From: Streptomyces sp. CB01373
Lineage (GTDB): Bacteria; Actinomycetota; Actinomycetes; Streptomycetales; Streptomycetaceae
Direction of reading: 5' to 3'
Length of the DNA stretch: 64,000 nucleotides
NCBI RefSeq assembly: GCF_002803075.1
Contig: NZ_NNBK01000009.1
Coordinates: forward strand, 245,501-309,500
The notes under the pieces were generated by a model. The model was given only the letters and a program-made list of their open reading frames with translations. It was not told where the DNA came from and made no database searches. This document shows, piece by piece, positions 35,785 to 46,836 of the stretch. Each line of letters opens with the position of its first letter. Within the stretch, counting starts at the first letter, position 1. The position numbers and the translations under genes are program-made.

Positions 35785-38700
35785 TTACGAGTGCGTGCGC
35801 AGCAGCGTGCGCATCGTCCGCATCGCCACCGACAGGTTGGCCAGGTCGAACGCGTCCGAGCCGCGGATCTCCTCAAGGGTGGAACGCGCCCGGGACAGGA
35901 GCGCGCCGTTCTTCTGCTCCCACACCTTGAAGCGCTGCTCCGGCGTGGCGGTGCCGTTGCCCGCGGCCAGCACGTCCGCGGTCAGTGCCGCGTGCGCCGC
36001 GTACAGGTCCTCACGGATCGCCGCACGGGCCATGGACTGCCACCGGTCGGCACGCGGCAGCTCGATGATGCGGTCCATCAGCTGGGTGATGTGCAGGCGG
36101 TCGCCGAGGTCGTAGTACACCTCGGCGACATCCATCGGGTCCTTGCCCATGCGGTCGGCCACCGAGACGATGTCGAGCGCCGGGAAGGCGGAGGAGAACC
36201 CGGCCACACGCGTGGCCAGCTCGTCCGGGACGCCGACGCCGGACAGCTCGTCGTAGACCTGCTGGTACCACTCCAGGTCCGCGCCCTTGAGCAGCTTGGG
36301 CAGCTCCGCCCACACCTGGCCGACCCGCTCGGAGAAGAACTCGACGGTCTCGGCGAGCTCCAGCGGCTGCGGCCGGTTGTTCAGCAGCCAGCGCGTGCCG
36401 CGCTCGACCAGTCGGCGCGAGTGCAGGCGGATACGGGTCTGGACATCGGCCTCGACCTTGTTGTCCAGCGCCTCGACCGCGTCCCACACCGGGGCCGAGC
36501 GGAAGATCGTGCGGGCCACCGTCTGCGCCCTGACGATCTCCTCCAGCGACGCGCCGGTCTCCTCCCGCAGGCGGTGCAGATAGGTCGTACCGCCCGTGTT
36601 GACCGTGTCGTTGACCAGGACGGTCGTCGTGATCTCACGGCGCAGCGGGTGGTTGTCGATCCGCTCGGCGAACTGCTCGCGCAGCGGGGCCGGGAAGTAG
36701 GCGTGCAGCAGGCCGCGCAGGTACGGGTCGTCCGGCAGCGAGGTGTGCAGCAGCTCCTCGGCGACCGTGATCTTCGTGTACGCCAGCAGGACGGCCGTCT
36801 CCGGACCGGTCAGACCGCTCCCCGCGGCCAGCCGCTCACGGATCTGCCGGTCGGTGGGCAGGAACTCCAGCGCCCGGTCCAGGTGGCCCTCGCGCACCAG
36901 GTGCTTCATGAAGCGCTGCTGGGCGTTGAGCATGTCCTTGGACTGGGCGAGCGCGTTGGCGATCGCCGTGTTCTGCGCGTAGTTGGTGCGCAGCACCAGG
37001 GCGCCGACCTCGTCGGTCATCTCGGCGAGCAGCTTGTTGCGCTGCTTGACGGTCATGTCGCCTTCCGCGACCAGGCCGTTCAGCAGGACCTTGATGTTCA
37101 CCTCGTGGTCGGAGGTGTCCACACCGGCGCTGTTGTCGATGGCGTCGGTGTTGATCCGGGCGCCCTGCATCGCGCACTCGATCCGGCCGAGCTGGGTGAA
37201 GCCCAGGTTGCCGCCCTCGCCGACGACCTGGACCCGCAGGTCGCGGCCGTCGACGCGGATGGCGTCGTTGGCCTTGTCGCCGACGTCGGCGTGGGACTCG
37301 GTGGACGCCTTGACGTACGTGCCGATGCCGCCGTTCCACAGCAGGTCCACCGGGGCCTTGAGGATCGCCCGCATCAGGTCGGCCGGGGTCAGCTTGGTGA
37401 CACCGGCCTCGATGCCGAGGGCCTCGCGGATGTGCGCGTTGACCGGGATCGACTTGGCCGTACGCGGGAACACCCCGCCGCCGGCCGAGATCAGCTCGGC
37501 GTTGTAGTCCTCCCACGAGGAGCGCGGCAGCTCGAACAGGCGGCGGCGCTCGGCGTAGGAGACGGCCGCGTCCGGCTCGGGGTCGATGAAGATGTGCCGG
37601 TGGTCGAAGGCGGCGACCAGGCGGATGTGCTCGCTCAGCAGCATGCCGTTGCCGAACACGTCACCGGACATGTCGCCGATGCCGACGACCGTGAAGTCCT
37701 GGGACTGGGTGTCCACGCCCAGCTCACGGAAGTGCCGCTTGACCGACTCCCAGGCTCCGCGGGCGGTGATGCCCATGCCCTTGTGGTCGTAGCCCGCCGA
37801 GCCGCCGGAGGCGAAGGCGTCGCCGAGCCAGAAGTCGTACGACTGGGCGACCTCGTTGGCGATGTCCGAGAACCGTGCCGTGCCCTTGTCGGCGGCGACC
37901 ACCAGGTAGGTGTCGTCACCGTCGTGCCGCACGACGTCCTGCGGGGGCACGACCTCGCCGGCGACCATGTTGTCGGTGATGTCGAGCAGCGCCGAGATGA
38001 AGGTCTTGTAGCTGGCGATGCCCTCCGCCATCCACGCGTCCCGGTCCACGCTGGGGTCGGGCAGCTGCTTGGCGACGAACCCGCCCTTGGCGCCGACCGG
38101 CACGATGACGGTGTTCTTCACCATCTGCGCCTTGACCAGGCCGAGGATCTCGGTACGGAAGTCCTCGCGCCGGTCGGACCAGCGCAGGCCACCGCGGGCG
38201 ACCTTGCCGAAGCGCAGGTGCACGCCCTCCACCCGCGGCGAGTACACCCAGATCTCGTACGCCGGGCGCGGCGCCGGCAGGTCCGGGATGGCCCGCGGGT
38301 CGAACTTCATGGCCACGTACTCGTGCGGCCCGCCGCCCTGCGCCTCCTGGAAGAAGCTGGTGCGCAGGGTCGCCTTGATGACGGTGAGGAAGGACCGCAG
38401 GATCCGGTCCTCGTCGAGGGACGCCACCTGGTCGAGGGCCGCGTCGACCTCTTCCAGCAGCGCGTCCACGAGTTCGTGCCCGGCGCGCTGGCGCTCCGGC
38501 GACATCCGCGCCTCGAACAGGGAGACCAGCAGCCGGGTGGTGTGGACGTTGTTGCGGAGGGTGTCCTCCATGTAGTCCTGGCTGAAGGTCGAGCCCGCCT
38601 GGCGGAGGTACTTGGCGTAGGCGCGCAGCACCATCGCCTGACGCCAGGTCAGCCCGGCGCCCAGCACCAGGGCGTTGAACCCGTCGACCTCCGCCTTGCC

Positions 38701-40719
38701 CGTCCAGGCGGCGGCGAAGGCGTCCTGGAAGCGCTCGCGGGCGTCGTCGCCGAGGTGGTCGCCGATGCCGGCGGACTCCTTCGGCATCCGCAGACCGAAG
38801 TCGTACACCCACGCCGTCGTACGGTCCGCGCAGCGCAGTTCGTACGGCCGCTCGTCGGTGACCTCGACGCCGAGCCGGCTGAGCACCGGCAGCACGGCGG
38901 ACAGGGAGACCGAGCCGCCCTTCTGGTAGATCTTGAACCGGCGCTCCTCGGGGGCGGCGCCCACCGGCTCGTACAGGCTCAGCGCGAAGCTCTTGTCCTC
39001 GCCCAGCTGCTCGAGGTTGCACAGGTCGGCGACCGCGGCGCGCGGGGTGTGGTCGGCCTTGTAGCCCTCGGTGAAGGCGCCCGAGTAGCGGCGCAGCAGC
39101 TCGGCGGCGCGCTCCTCGCCGATTTCGGCGGTCAGCGCCTCGGAGAAGGCATCCGTCCAGGAGCGGGCGGCCTCGACCAGGCGGGCCTCGATGCGCTCCT
39201 TGTCGCCGTCGGACAGCTCCGGCAGCTCGGTACCCTGCGGCACCCGGACGACGAAGTGCAGCCGGGAGAGCACCGACTCGGTGTTCCAGGCCGTGAAGTC
39301 GACGCTGGTGCCGCCCAGCTCCTCCTTCAGGATGTCGATGATCCGCAGGCGGACACCGGTGGTGTAGCGGTCACGCGGGAGGTACACGAGGGCCGAGTAG
39401 TAGCGGCCGTACTCGTCCTGGCGCAGGTACAGGCGCAGCCGGCGGCGCTCCTGGAGGTACAGCACGGAGGTGGCGATCGCCTGGAGCTCGGCGGCCGGGG
39501 TCTGGAAGAGCTCGTCGCGCGGGTAGGTCTCCAGGATCTGCAGCAGGTCGCGCCCGTCGTGGCTGTTGGGCGAGAAGCCGGCGAGCTCCAGGACCTCCTC
39601 GACCTTGCGGCGGATGACGGGGACCCGGCGCACGGACTCGGTGTAGGCGGCGGACGAGAACAGGCCGAGGAAGCGGCGCTCGCCGACGACCTCGCCCTTG
39701 TCGTTGAACTTCTTGACGCCCACGTAGTCCAGGTAGGACGGCCGGTGGACGGTGGCCCGGCTGTTGGCCTTGGTCAGCACCAGCAGCTTGTGCTCGCGCG
39801 CCTTGGCGCGGGCGTCGGCGGGCAGCCGCTCGAAGGACGGGCTGACCGGGTGGCTGTCGTCGCCGGCGTGCGGCGGGTCCGCGCGCAGTATGCCGAGACC
39901 GGTGCCGGGGACGGCGGCCAGGGAGTCGTCGTCGCGCAGCCGGTACTCGCGGTAGCCGAGGAAGGTGAAGTGGTCGTCGGACAGCCAGCGCAGCAGCTCG
40001 CGGGCCTCCTCTACCTCCTGCGTGCGCAGGTCGCCGGGGGCCGGCTCGCCGGGCAGGTCCTCGGCGAGGCTGGTCGCCGCCTGGCGCATCTTCTCCCAGT
40101 CCTCGACGGCCTCGCGGACGTCGGACAGCACGCGCAGCAGGTCGGCGGTGATCTGCTTGAGGTCGGCGCGGTCGGTCTCGCGGTCGGTCTCGACGTGGAT
40201 CCAGGACTCGGTGTGCGCGTCGTGCGGCAGCTCCTCGCCGGGCGCCGCGGTGGGCAGCACCTCGATGAGCTTGCCGGCGACGTCACGGCGCACCACGAAC
40301 TGCGGGTGGATCACCACGTGGATGCCACGGCCCTGGCGGGTCAGCTCGTTCGTCACGGAGTCCACGAGGAAGGGCATGTCGTCGGTGACGACCTCGACGA
40401 CGGAGTGGCTGCACGTCCAGCCGTTCTCCTCGACGGTCGGGGTGTGGACCCGGACGTTGGCCGTGCCCTGCGGGCGGCTCTCGGCCAGACGGTAGTGGGA
40501 GTAGGCGGTGCCGAAGATGTCGACCGGGTCGCGGTCGGCGAGGTCCTCGGGGGCGGTGTGCAGGTAGAAGCGCTGGAGGAACGCGAGCACGGACTCCCGG
40601 TCCGGCATGCCCTCGCCCGTCGACCCGGTCGGGGCGTGTCCCCCGAGCGGACTGTTCTCAGCTACCCGGGCGGCCCTCTCGAGCAGCTCGGCCTTGGCTT
40701 CGTCCAGCTTGGTCTGCAT
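35785..40719 (-). CDS. Large (180-kDa class) NAD-specific glutamate dehydrogenase
   Basis: This is a 1644-residue cytoplasmic enzyme of the type first described in Streptomyces clavuligerus. An N-terminal regulatory region of about 700 residues has ACT-like segments. The catalytic and NAD region is central (KVARGGLRWSDRREDFRTE, PVGAKGGFV, GIGDMSGDVFGNGML), followed by a helical C-terminal domain. It oxidises L-glutamate to 2-oxoglutarate and ammonia, mainly catabolic. The ATG at 40719 gives the full family length. It is monocistronic with its own terminator. Confidence 0.96.
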   Translation of the reverse strand: MQTKLDEAKAELLERAARVAENSPLGGHAPTGSTGEGMPDRESVLAFLQRFYLHTAPEDLADRDPVDIFGTAYSHYRLAESRPQGTANVRVHTPTVEENGWTCSHSVVEVVTDDMPFLVDSVTNELTRQGRGIHVVIHPQFVVRRDVAGKLIEVLPTAAPGEELPHDAHTESWIHVETDRETDRADLKQITADLLRVLSDVREAVEDWEKMRQAATSLAEDLPGEPAPGDLRTQEVEEARELLRWLSDDHFTFLGYREYRLRDDDSLAAVPGTGLGILRADPPHAGDDSHPVSPSFERLPADARAKAREHKLLVLTKANSRATVHRPSYLDYVGVKKFNDKGEVVGERRFLGLFSSAAYTESVRRVPVIRRKVEEVLELAGFSPNSHDGRDLLQILETYPRDELFQTPAAELQAIATSVLYLQERRRLRLYLRQDEYGRYYSALVYLPRDRYTTGVRLRIIDILKEELGGTSVDFTAWNTESVLSRLHFVVRVPQGTELPELSDGDKERIEARLVEAARSWTDAFSEALTAEIGEERAAELLRRYSGAFTEGYKADHTPRAAVADLCNLEQLGEDKSFALSLYEPVGAAPEERRFKIYQKGGSVSLSAVLPVLSRLGVEVTDERPYELRCADRTTAWVYDFGLRMPKESAGIGDHLGDDARERFQDAFAAAWTGKAEVDGFNALVLGAGLTWRQAMVLRAYAKYLRQAGSTFSQDYMEDTLRNNVHTTRLLVSLFEARMSPERQRAGHELVDALLEEVDAALDQVASLDEDRILRSFLTVIKATLRTSFFQEAQGGGPHEYVAMKFDPRAIPDLPAPRPAYEIWVYSPRVEGVHLRFGKVARGGLRWSDRREDFRTEILGLVKAQMVKNTVIVPVGAKGGFVAKQLPDPSVDRDAWMAEGIASYKTFISALLDITDNMVAGEVVPPQDVVRHDGDDTYLVVAADKGTARFSDIANEVAQSYDFWLGDAFASGGSAGYDHKGMGITARGAWESVKRHFRELGVDTQSQDFTVVGIGDMSGDVFGNGMLLSEHIRLVAAFDHRHIFIDPEPDAAVSYAERRRLFELPRSSWEDYNAELISAGGGVFPRTAKSIPVNAHIREALGIEAGVTKLTPADLMRAILKAPVDLLWNGGIGTYVKASTESHADVGDKANDAIRVDGRDLRVQVVGEGGNLGFTQLGRIECAMQGARINTDAIDNSAGVDTSDHEVNIKVLLNGLVAEGDMTVKQRNKLLAEMTDEVGALVLRTNYAQNTAIANALAQSKDMLNAQQRFMKHLVREGHLDRALEFLPTDRQIRERLAAGSGLTGPETAVLLAYTKITVAEELLHTSLPDDPYLRGLLHAYFPAPLREQFAERIDNHPLRREITTTVLVNDTVNTGGTTYLHRLREETGASLEEIVRAQTVARTIFRSAPVWDAVEALDNKVEADVQTRIRLHSRRLVERGTRWLLNNRPQPLELAETVEFFSERVGQVWAELPKLLKGADLEWYQQVYDELSGVGVPDELATRVAGFSSAFPALDIVSVADRMGKDPMDVAEVYYDLGDRLHITQLMDRIIELPRADRWQSMARAAIREDLYAAHAALTADVLAAGNGTATPEQRFKVWEQKNGALLSRARSTLEEIRGSDAFDLANLSVAMRTMRTLLRTHS

Positions 40720-41349
40720 TGTCCTCTGGCTCCTGTCGCGCGCCGTTGCGTGACGTAGAAGGAAGTACGGTCTCTTCCTCTCCGGCGTGACGCCGCGGCC
40801 CGGGATGTCCGGTGTGCTTCGACGCTATGCCGGAAAGTGAGATGAGCGGGGGGATATCAGTCATGTTCGACGCGTCCGACGGGTGTGACGCTGCTCTCCG
40901 CCGCGCCCGTACCCGTGGATGACGCGGCGTCCCGGGGGCCTCCATGGCCCCTTCCCGCCCGCGAGGACCAGCGACCGCCGCCCGGACACGGATACGGTCC
41001 GTGCTCACCGGGCGCACAGCGGAGGCGACGATGCCCCCGCGAACTATCGCGCTGATCACGCCACAAGGCTATCGCTCCTCACGGGGGGCCCGTCATGAGC
41101 CGTATGTGTACAAAACCGGGGGTGGAAGTTTGACGTTCTGCACAGGGGTGGTGCCGGCGAAGGCGGCGTATGGCTCCACCGGACCCCGCCGTGCCCCGCC
41201 GTGCCCCGCCTTCCAGTTTCCCGCTGCGCGCTTCCCACTCCACGTTTCTCACCCCGTTGCTCCCCGCGACTCTCCCGCGCCTTCCTGCGCCGCCTGTCTG
41301 CGCTTCTCCCCGCGTCCTCCCGTGCCTCTCGCCGCGTGCCGCGCGCCGC
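40720..41349. other. Intergenic region upstream of the glutamate dehydrogenase gene
   Basis: This is a 630-base stretch with no credible gene. It should hold the dehydrogenase promoter near 40740-40850. A small tandem 10-bp repeat (GTGCCCCGCC and variant, 41183-41210) lies at its far end next to C/T-rich sequence. Nothing else was recognised. Confidence 0.5.
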
Positions 41350-42018
41350 TCAGTCGGCCAGCCGCTGCGCCTCCGCGACCGCCTCCCGCAGGGTGTCCAC
41401 CACCGGCACGCCGACCTCCTCCAGGCTGGCCCGGCTGTGCGAGCCGCCGGTGTAGAGCACCGCCCGCGCCCCGACGTGCCGCGCGGCCACCGCGTCGTCC
41501 GCCGCGTCCCCGATCACCACCGTGCGCGCGGGGTTCACCGTCTCGGACAGCGCGCCCAGGTGCCGCACCATGTGCTCGGCCTTGCTGCCGCCGGATCTCC
41601 CCGTTCTCCCGTCCACCCGGAGGAAGTGCGCCTCGATCCCGAAGCCCCGGACCAGCGGGACGAGGTCCTCGTGCCCGTACATGCTGAGGATCGACTGGCT
41701 GTGCCCGGCCGACGTCCATCCGGTGAGCAGGTCCACGACGCCCTCGGTCAGGGCGCATGCGGTGCGGTGCTCGGAGTAGTACCGGTGGAAGACGCCGTCC
41801 ATCGCGTCCCACTCGGCCTCGGTGGGCAGCCGGCCCAGCAGCCGCTCGTAGAACTTCGGGATCGGCACGCAGTACAGCGCGCGGTACTGCTCCAGTGTGA
41901 TCGGCTCCATGCCCAGCTCGGCGAAAGCCGCGTTCGTCGCGCCTATGACCGCGTCGTTGTCGTGGAACAGCGTGCCGTTCCAGTCCCAGACGATGTGCGC
42001 CCCTGACTGTTTCCCCAT
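41350..42018 (-). CDS. HAD-superfamily hydrolase (phosphatase-like)
   Basis: This is a 222-residue protein. Motif I is VWDWNGTLFHDN (nucleophile Asp, with Asn-Gly-Thr in place of the more usual Asp-Gly-Thr), a helical cap follows, then motif II/III SILSMYG ... GGSKAEHM and motif IV VIGDAADDAVAA. It is a probable small-metabolite phosphatase of the Gph type; the substrate is unknown. The ATG at 42018 (MGKQSG) places motif I at the right distance from the N-terminus. Confidence 0.85.
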   Translation of the reverse strand: MGKQSGAHIVWDWNGTLFHDNDAVIGATNAAFAELGMEPITLEQYRALYCVPIPKFYERLLGRLPTEAEWDAMDGVFHRYYSEHRTACALTEGVVDLLTGWTSAGHSQSILSMYGHEDLVPLVRGFGIEAHFLRVDGRTGRSGGSKAEHMVRHLGALSETVNPARTVVIGDAADDAVAARHVGARAVLYTGGSHSRASLEEVGVPVVDTLREAVAEAQRLAD

Positions 42019-42110
42019 ACCGGAAAACGTACCCGCCGCCACTGACAATCAGGAGAGCGGCGGGTCGCGAGCCGTGGTCAGGTCACGTGTGCCGTCGCGG
42101 TCCGCGGGCC

Positions 42111-42626
42111 TCAGCCGCCGAGCCCCACCAGGTTCGGGATCTCCTGCGTGGCGTACCAGAGCAGTTCGTGGTCCTCGGCGCCGTCCACGACGAACTGGGC
42201 GTCGTCGTCGCCCGCGTCCGCCGCCCCCAGGGCCCCGGCCGCGGCGGTCACGTCCGCCTCCGCGTCACCGCCGTCGACGTGCACGGCGGCCGCCTTGGCC
42301 AGCCGCACCGGGCCGGCCACCCGGACCTCGCCGAGCGCGGCCGGGTCGAGCCCGCGGTCGGGGTCGGCCGTCGCCGCGCCGTCGGGCACGTCCACGGCGA
42401 CCACCACGCGGCGCCGCGGGGCGCCCGGGTCCAGTGCCAGCAGTCGCAGCGAGGCGAGCGCGGCCCGGTTCAGCGCGGCGTACTCCAGCTCCTCGATGTC
42501 GTCGGAGAGGCACCACTCGCGCAGCGCGGGCGTCACGGCGTACGCGGTGAGCGCCTCTGTCCCCAGCTCCCCCGTCTTGTGCGCCTCGGCGAGGCCCGAG
42601 AGGGTCAGGGGGACGTAGACACGCAT
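42111..42626 (-). CDS. DUF6912-like conserved actinobacterial protein
   Basis: This is a 171-residue soluble acidic protein beginning MRVYVPLTLSGLAEAHKTG, with LREWCLSDDIEELEYAALNRAA in the middle and a C-terminal DHELLWYATQEIPNLVGL. It resembles a conserved actinobacterial family that I associate with DUF6912; no function is known. It lies 92 bases upstream of the HAD gene on the same strand. Confidence 0.65.
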   Translation of the reverse strand: MRVYVPLTLSGLAEAHKTGELGTEALTAYAVTPALREWCLSDDIEELEYAALNRAALASLRLLALDPGAPRRRVVVAVDVPDGAATADPDRGLDPAALGEVRVAGPVRLAKAAAVHVDGGDAEADVTAAAGALGAADAGDDDAQFVVDGAEDHELLWYATQEIPNLVGLGG

Positions 42627-42967
42627 GGCAGGCCGCTTTCGTGGTCGGAGGGCTCGCCGCCCGGACGGCCTTCAGGATACGTGCGGGAGTCCCCTTTCGA
42701 GTCCCCGGCCACACCTCCTGTCCGTCCACCGCGCACCCCTCGTCTCACCCGGTACACCCCAGTCCCCGCACGGGCGACGACGCTCACGATCACACGGAGG
42801 GGTGAACTGGTCCACGGTCCGACGCGCGCCGGACCTTCCTTGCCGCGGCGCCCTCGGACCCGTACAAGAGCCCCAGCAGGAAGTTACTGCCCGGTACGAA
42901 CGGGCCGGCCCTGGGCCGGTCCATGCCTGTGGGCGCCGACGCCGGGCACGACACCGAACGGGGACCC
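42627..42967. other. Divergent region upstream of the DUF6912-like and Rv3235-like genes
   Basis: This is a 341-base C-rich stretch with no credible gene and no clear hairpin. Promoters for both flanking genes are expected here. Confidence 0.5.
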
Positions 42968-43930
42968 ATGAACAAGGTCATGACCAGGACCCAGCGCCGC
43001 CCGGGCGCCCACCCGCCGGGCCGCCGCGACCCCCGCCGCCCCGGCGGCCACCCACCCCGCACCCCGGGAGGAACCCTCCCCCGCACAGCCGACGACAACC
43101 CCCCGCCCCGCCACACCCCCGCGCTCCCCACCGGCCCCCGGGACACCCGCCCCCCAGCGACCCCCCTCGGCCCCCGCCGGACGCGTACCGGTACGCGGGC
43201 CTCAGGAGGCCCCGTACCGAGGCCGAACGGCACCGCCGGTCCGACGAGCCCACCCGTCGACCCGGTCGAGTCCCACAGGACGGGAACGGCATACGCGGGC
43301 GCCGACCCGGCAGCCCGCGCGGGCGTAGGTTCCGGGGCCGCCCCCGGTCGCACAGGGGACGCGGCCCGAGTCCTTCGGGCGGGTGCGTACCGGTCCGTGC
43401 CCGGCGCCGACGCGGACGCGGCCCGCGCCGCGGGCGCCGCAGGCGCGGCGGGCATCCGTGTCCACGGGGCAGCCCGCGCGGCAGGCGTCCTCGTCGGTGA
43501 GACCGCCCTCGCGGCGGGGATCGGCGCCGACGGACCCGCCCCGGCGGAGGCCGGGGCTCCCGGTGCCGCGCGGGCCGTTTCGCTGCCCATGGCCACCGAT
43601 CTGTTCGCCGATCGGCTGCTCGCCGTGCTCAGCGGGCAGCGGCCCGTGCACTGGATGCTGCGGCACACCGCGGGCCGTGCCTACGACGAGCTCGCGTGGC
43701 TCGCCGAGCGCGGCACGTTGCGCACCCGCGGCGCCCGCCCCGTCGTGCGCGACATCGGCTACTACGAGCCCCGCCCGGGCGCCGTGGAGGCCTTCGCCCG
43801 CATCGGCGCGGGCGACCAGTTGCGCGCGATGGCGTTCCGCCTGGAACAGGGCCGCGACCGGCGCTGGCGCTGCACCGCGGTGGAACTGGGCGGCCCTCGC
43901 ATGCCTCGCACGAGGGACGACCTGCCCTGA
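42968..43930 (+). CDS. Rv3235-like protein with long low-complexity N-terminus
   Basis: This is a 320-residue protein. The first 205 residues are Pro/Arg-rich, then Ala/Gly-rich, with no fold evident. The conserved part is C-terminal (about 206-320): LFADRLLAVLSGQRPVHWML, AYDELAWLAERG and RPVVRDIGYYEPRP. This matches the Rv3235 family found beside secA in actinobacteria. The ATG at 42968 follows a GGGGA site; the long tail could instead be partly untranslated with a later start. It is convergent with secA. Confidence 0.7.
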   Translation: MNKVMTRTQRRPGAHPPGRRDPRRPGGHPPRTPGGTLPRTADDNPPPRHTPALPTGPRDTRPPATPLGPRRTRTGTRASGGPVPRPNGTAGPTSPPVDPVESHRTGTAYAGADPAARAGVGSGAAPGRTGDAARVLRAGAYRSVPGADADAARAAGAAGAAGIRVHGAARAAGVLVGETALAAGIGADGPAPAEAGAPGAARAVSLPMATDLFADRLLAVLSGQRPVHWMLRHTAGRAYDELAWLAERGTLRTRGARPVVRDIGYYEPRPGAVEAFARIGAGDQLRAMAFRLEQGRDRRWRCTAVELGGPRMPRTRDDLP

Positions 43931-43950
43931 CGGCGAACCGCGGCCGAACC

Positions 43951-43985
43951 GAAGGGCCGGACACCCCGAGGGTGCCCGGCCCTTC
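43951..43985. terminator. Bidirectional terminator between the Rv3235-like gene and secA
   Basis: A 16-bp stem (GAAGGGCCGGACACCC with GGGTGCCCGGCCCTTC, one mismatch) lies between two convergent stop codons. Confidence 0.75.
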
Positions 43986-44019
43986 CCCGGCCGCTGCCGG
44001 ATGTCTCAGTGAGCGGCGG

Positions 44020-46836
44020 TCACTTCTTGCGGCGGCGCCCGGCCTTCGCCTGCTTGCGCCGCTCCGCACGCGTGAGGCCGTCGGCCTCCGAGCGCACGGG
44101 CTCGCCGTCCGTGGAGAACTCACCCTCGACGATGCCGCCCTCGCCGTCCACGGTCGGCGCCGAGAAGTGCAGGTCACGCCGCTGCGGCGCGTCCAGCCCC
44201 TTGGCCCGGATCTCCGGGCGCGCGCCGGCCTGCGCCGGAACCGCGTCGTGCTTCTCCAGGTCGGCCACCGGCTTCGTGTCCTCGACCGGCACCTCCTCGA
44301 CCTGCTGCTCGACCTGGACCTCCAGGTTGAACAGGTAGCCGACGGACTCCTCCTTGATGCCCTCCATCATCGCGGTGAACATGTCGAAGCCCTCGCGCTG
44401 GTACTCGACCAGCGGGTCCTTCTGCGCCATCGCGCGCAGGCCGATGCCCTCCTGGAGGTAGTCCATCTCGTAGAGGTGCTCACGCCACTTGCGGTCCAGC
44501 ACCGACAGCACCACCCGGCGCTCCAGCTCACGCATGATCTCCGAGCCGAGCTGCGCCTCGCGGGCCTCGTACTGCTCGCGGACGTCGTCCTCGATGGACT
44601 CGCTGATGAACTCCGCCGTCAGACCCGCGCGGTCCCCGGCCGCCTCCTCCAGCTCCTCGATGGTGATCTTCACCGGGTAGAGCTGCTTGAAGGCGCCCCA
44701 CAGCCGGTCGAGATCCCAGTCCTCCGGGAAGCCCTCGGCGGTCTCCGCGCCGACGTACGCGTCGATGGTGTCGCTCATGAAGTGGAGGACCTGCTCCTGC
44801 AGGTCCTCGCCCTCCAGGACGCGGCGCCGCTCGCCGTAGATGACCTCGCGCTGACGGTTGAGCACCTCGTCGTACTTGAGAACGTTCTTGCGCGTCTCGA
44901 AGTTCTGCTGCTCGACCTGCGACTGGGCGGACGCGATCGCGCGCGTGACCATCTTGTTCTCGATCGGCACGTCGTCCGGCACGTTCGCCATCGACATCAC
45001 GCGCTCGACCATCTGCGCCTTGAACAGACGCATCAGGTCGTCGCCCAGGGAGAGGTAGAAGCGGGACTCGCCCGGGTCGCCCTGACGGCCGCTACGACCG
45101 CGCAGCTGGTTGTCGATACGACGCGACTCGTGCCGCTCGGTGCCGAGCACGTACAGGCCGCCGAGCCGCTCGACCTCGTCCTTCTCCGCCTTGACCGCCG
45201 CCTCGGCGCGCTGCAACGCCTCCGGCAGGGCCCCCGCCCACTCCTCGATGTGCTCCTCGGGGTCGAGGCCGCGCTGGCGCAGCTCCGCCTCGGCGAGGTC
45301 CTCCGGGTTGCCGCCGAGCTTGATGTCCGTACCGCGGCCGGCCATGTTCGTCGCCACGGTCACCGCGCCCCTGCGGCCGGCCTGGGCGACGATCGACGCC
45401 TCGCGCTCATGGTGCTTGGCGTTGAGCACCTCGTGCTGGACGCCGCGCTTGCTGAGCTGCTGCGAGAGGTACTCCGACTTCTCCACCGAGGTGGTGCCGA
45501 CCAGGATCGGCTGGCCCTTCTCGTGCTTCTCGGCGATGTCGTCGACGACCGCCTCGAACTTGGCGACCTCGGTGCGGTAGATCAGGTCCGCCTGGTCCTT
45601 GCGGACCATCGGCCTGTTGGTCGGGATCGGGACCACGCCGAGCTTGTAGATCTGGTGGAACTCGGCGGCCTCGGTCATCGCCGTACCGGTCATGCCGGAG
45701 AGCTTGCCGTAGAGGCGGAAGAAGTTCTGCAGGGTGATCGTGGCGAGCGTCTGGTTCTCGTCCTTGATGTCCACCCCCTCCTTCGCCTCGATCGCCTGGT
45801 GCATGCCCTCGTTGTAGCGGCGGCCGGCGAGGATACGGCCGGTGTGCTCGTCGACGATCATGACCTCGCCGTCGATGACGACGTAGTCCTTGTCGCGCTT
45901 GAAGAGCTCCTTGGCCTTGATGGCGTTGTTCAGGTAGCCCACGAGCGGGGTGTTGACCGACTCGTAGAGGTTGTCGATGCCCAGCCAGTCCTCGACCTTG
46001 GAGACACCGGCCTCGTGGATGGCGACCGTGCGCTTCTTCTCGTCGACGTCGTAGTCGCCGGTCTCCTCGACGCCCTTGAGCGGGTTGCCCGCCTCGCCCT
46101 TCTTCAGGCGGGTGACCAGCTTGGCGAAGTCGCCGTACCACTTGGTGGCCTGGTCGGCCGGGCCGGAGATGATCAGCGGCGTACGGGCCTCGTCGACGAG
46201 GATGGAGTCGACCTCGTCGACGATCGCGAAGTTGTGGCCGCGCTGGACGAGCTCGTCCTGGGACCACGCCATGTTGTCGCGGAGGTAGTCGAAGCCGAAC
46301 TCGTTGTTCGTGCCGTAGGTGATGTCGCAGCCGTACTGCTCGCGGCGCTGGGCCGGCGTCATGTTCGCGAGGATGCAGCCGACGGACAGACCCAGGAACC
46401 TGTGGACGCGGCCCATCATCTCCGAGTCGCGCTCGGCCAGGTAGTCGTTGACCGTGATGATGTGCACGCCGTCGCCCGAGATCGCGTTCAGGTAGGCGGG
46501 CAGGGTGCCGACCAGGGTCTTGCCCTCGCCGGTCTTCATCTCGGCGACATAACCCAGGTGCAGGGCGGCGCCGCCCATCAGCTGGACGTCGTAGTGCCGC
46601 TGGCCGAGGACACGCTTGGCCGCCTCGCGCACCGTGGCGAACGCCTCGGGGAGCAGGTCGTCCAGGCTCTCGCCGTCCGCGTACCGCTGCTTGTACTCAT
46701 CGGTGAGGGCACGCAGATCGGCGTCGGAGAGGGCGACGAAGTCCTCTTCGATGGAGTTGACCTGGCCCGCGATGCGGTGCAGCTTGCGCAGGATCTTGCC
46801 TTCGCCTGCACGCATGATCTTCGAGAGGACGGACAC
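44020..46836 (-). CDS. secA: Preprotein translocase motor SecA
   Basis: This is a 938-residue protein. The N-terminus is [17 protein letters not shown]1 has Walker A in [11 protein letters not shown] and the DEAD-like motif [13 protein letters not shown]. The preprotein cross-linking domain, NBD2 ([19 protein letters not shown]), helical scaffold and wing domains follow. The basic tail lacks the C-terminal CxC zinc motif of many SecAs. It drives Sec-dependent export with SecYEG. The GTG at 46836 has AAGGAG nine bases upstream; earlier in-frame codons would add about 99 non-conserved residues. Confidence 0.97.
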   Translation of the reverse strand: MSVLSKIMRAGEGKILRKLHRIAGQVNSIEEDFVALSDADLRALTDEYKQRYADGESLDDLLPEAFATVREAAKRVLGQRHYDVQLMGGAALHLGYVAEMKTGEGKTLVGTLPAYLNAISGDGVHIITVNDYLAERDSEMMGRVHRFLGLSVGCILANMTPAQRREQYGCDITYGTNNEFGFDYLRDNMAWSQDELVQRGHNFAIVDEVDSILVDEARTPLIISGPADQATKWYGDFAKLVTRLKKGEAGNPLKGVEETGDYDVDEKKRTVAIHEAGVSKVEDWLGIDNLYESVNTPLVGYLNNAIKAKELFKRDKDYVVIDGEVMIVDEHTGRILAGRRYNEGMHQAIEAKEGVDIKDENQTLATITLQNFFRLYGKLSGMTGTAMTEAAEFHQIYKLGVVPIPTNRPMVRKDQADLIYRTEVAKFEAVVDDIAEKHEKGQPILVGTTSVEKSEYLSQQLSKRGVQHEVLNAKHHEREASIVAQAGRRGAVTVATNMAGRGTDIKLGGNPEDLAEAELRQRGLDPEEHIEEWAGALPEALQRAEAAVKAEKDEVERLGGLYVLGTERHESRRIDNQLRGRSGRQGDPGESRFYLSLGDDLMRLFKAQMVERVMSMANVPDDVPIENKMVTRAIASAQSQVEQQNFETRKNVLKYDEVLNRQREVIYGERRRVLEGEDLQEQVLHFMSDTIDAYVGAETAEGFPEDWDLDRLWGAFKQLYPVKITIEELEEAAGDRAGLTAEFISESIEDDVREQYEAREAQLGSEIMRELERRVVLSVLDRKWREHLYEMDYLQEGIGLRAMAQKDPLVEYQREGFDMFTAMMEGIKEESVGYLFNLEVQVEQQVEEVPVEDTKPVADLEKHDAVPAQAGARPEIRAKGLDAPQRRDLHFSAPTVDGEGGIVEGEFSTDGEPVRSEADGLTRAERRKQAKAGRRRKK

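Noticed and set aside
35701..40758. Open frame of 1685 codons on the plus strand opposite the glutamate dehydrogenase gene
   Set aside because: It is the antisense shadow of a high-GC gene. The minus-strand product has full-length family motifs and the plus-strand product has none.
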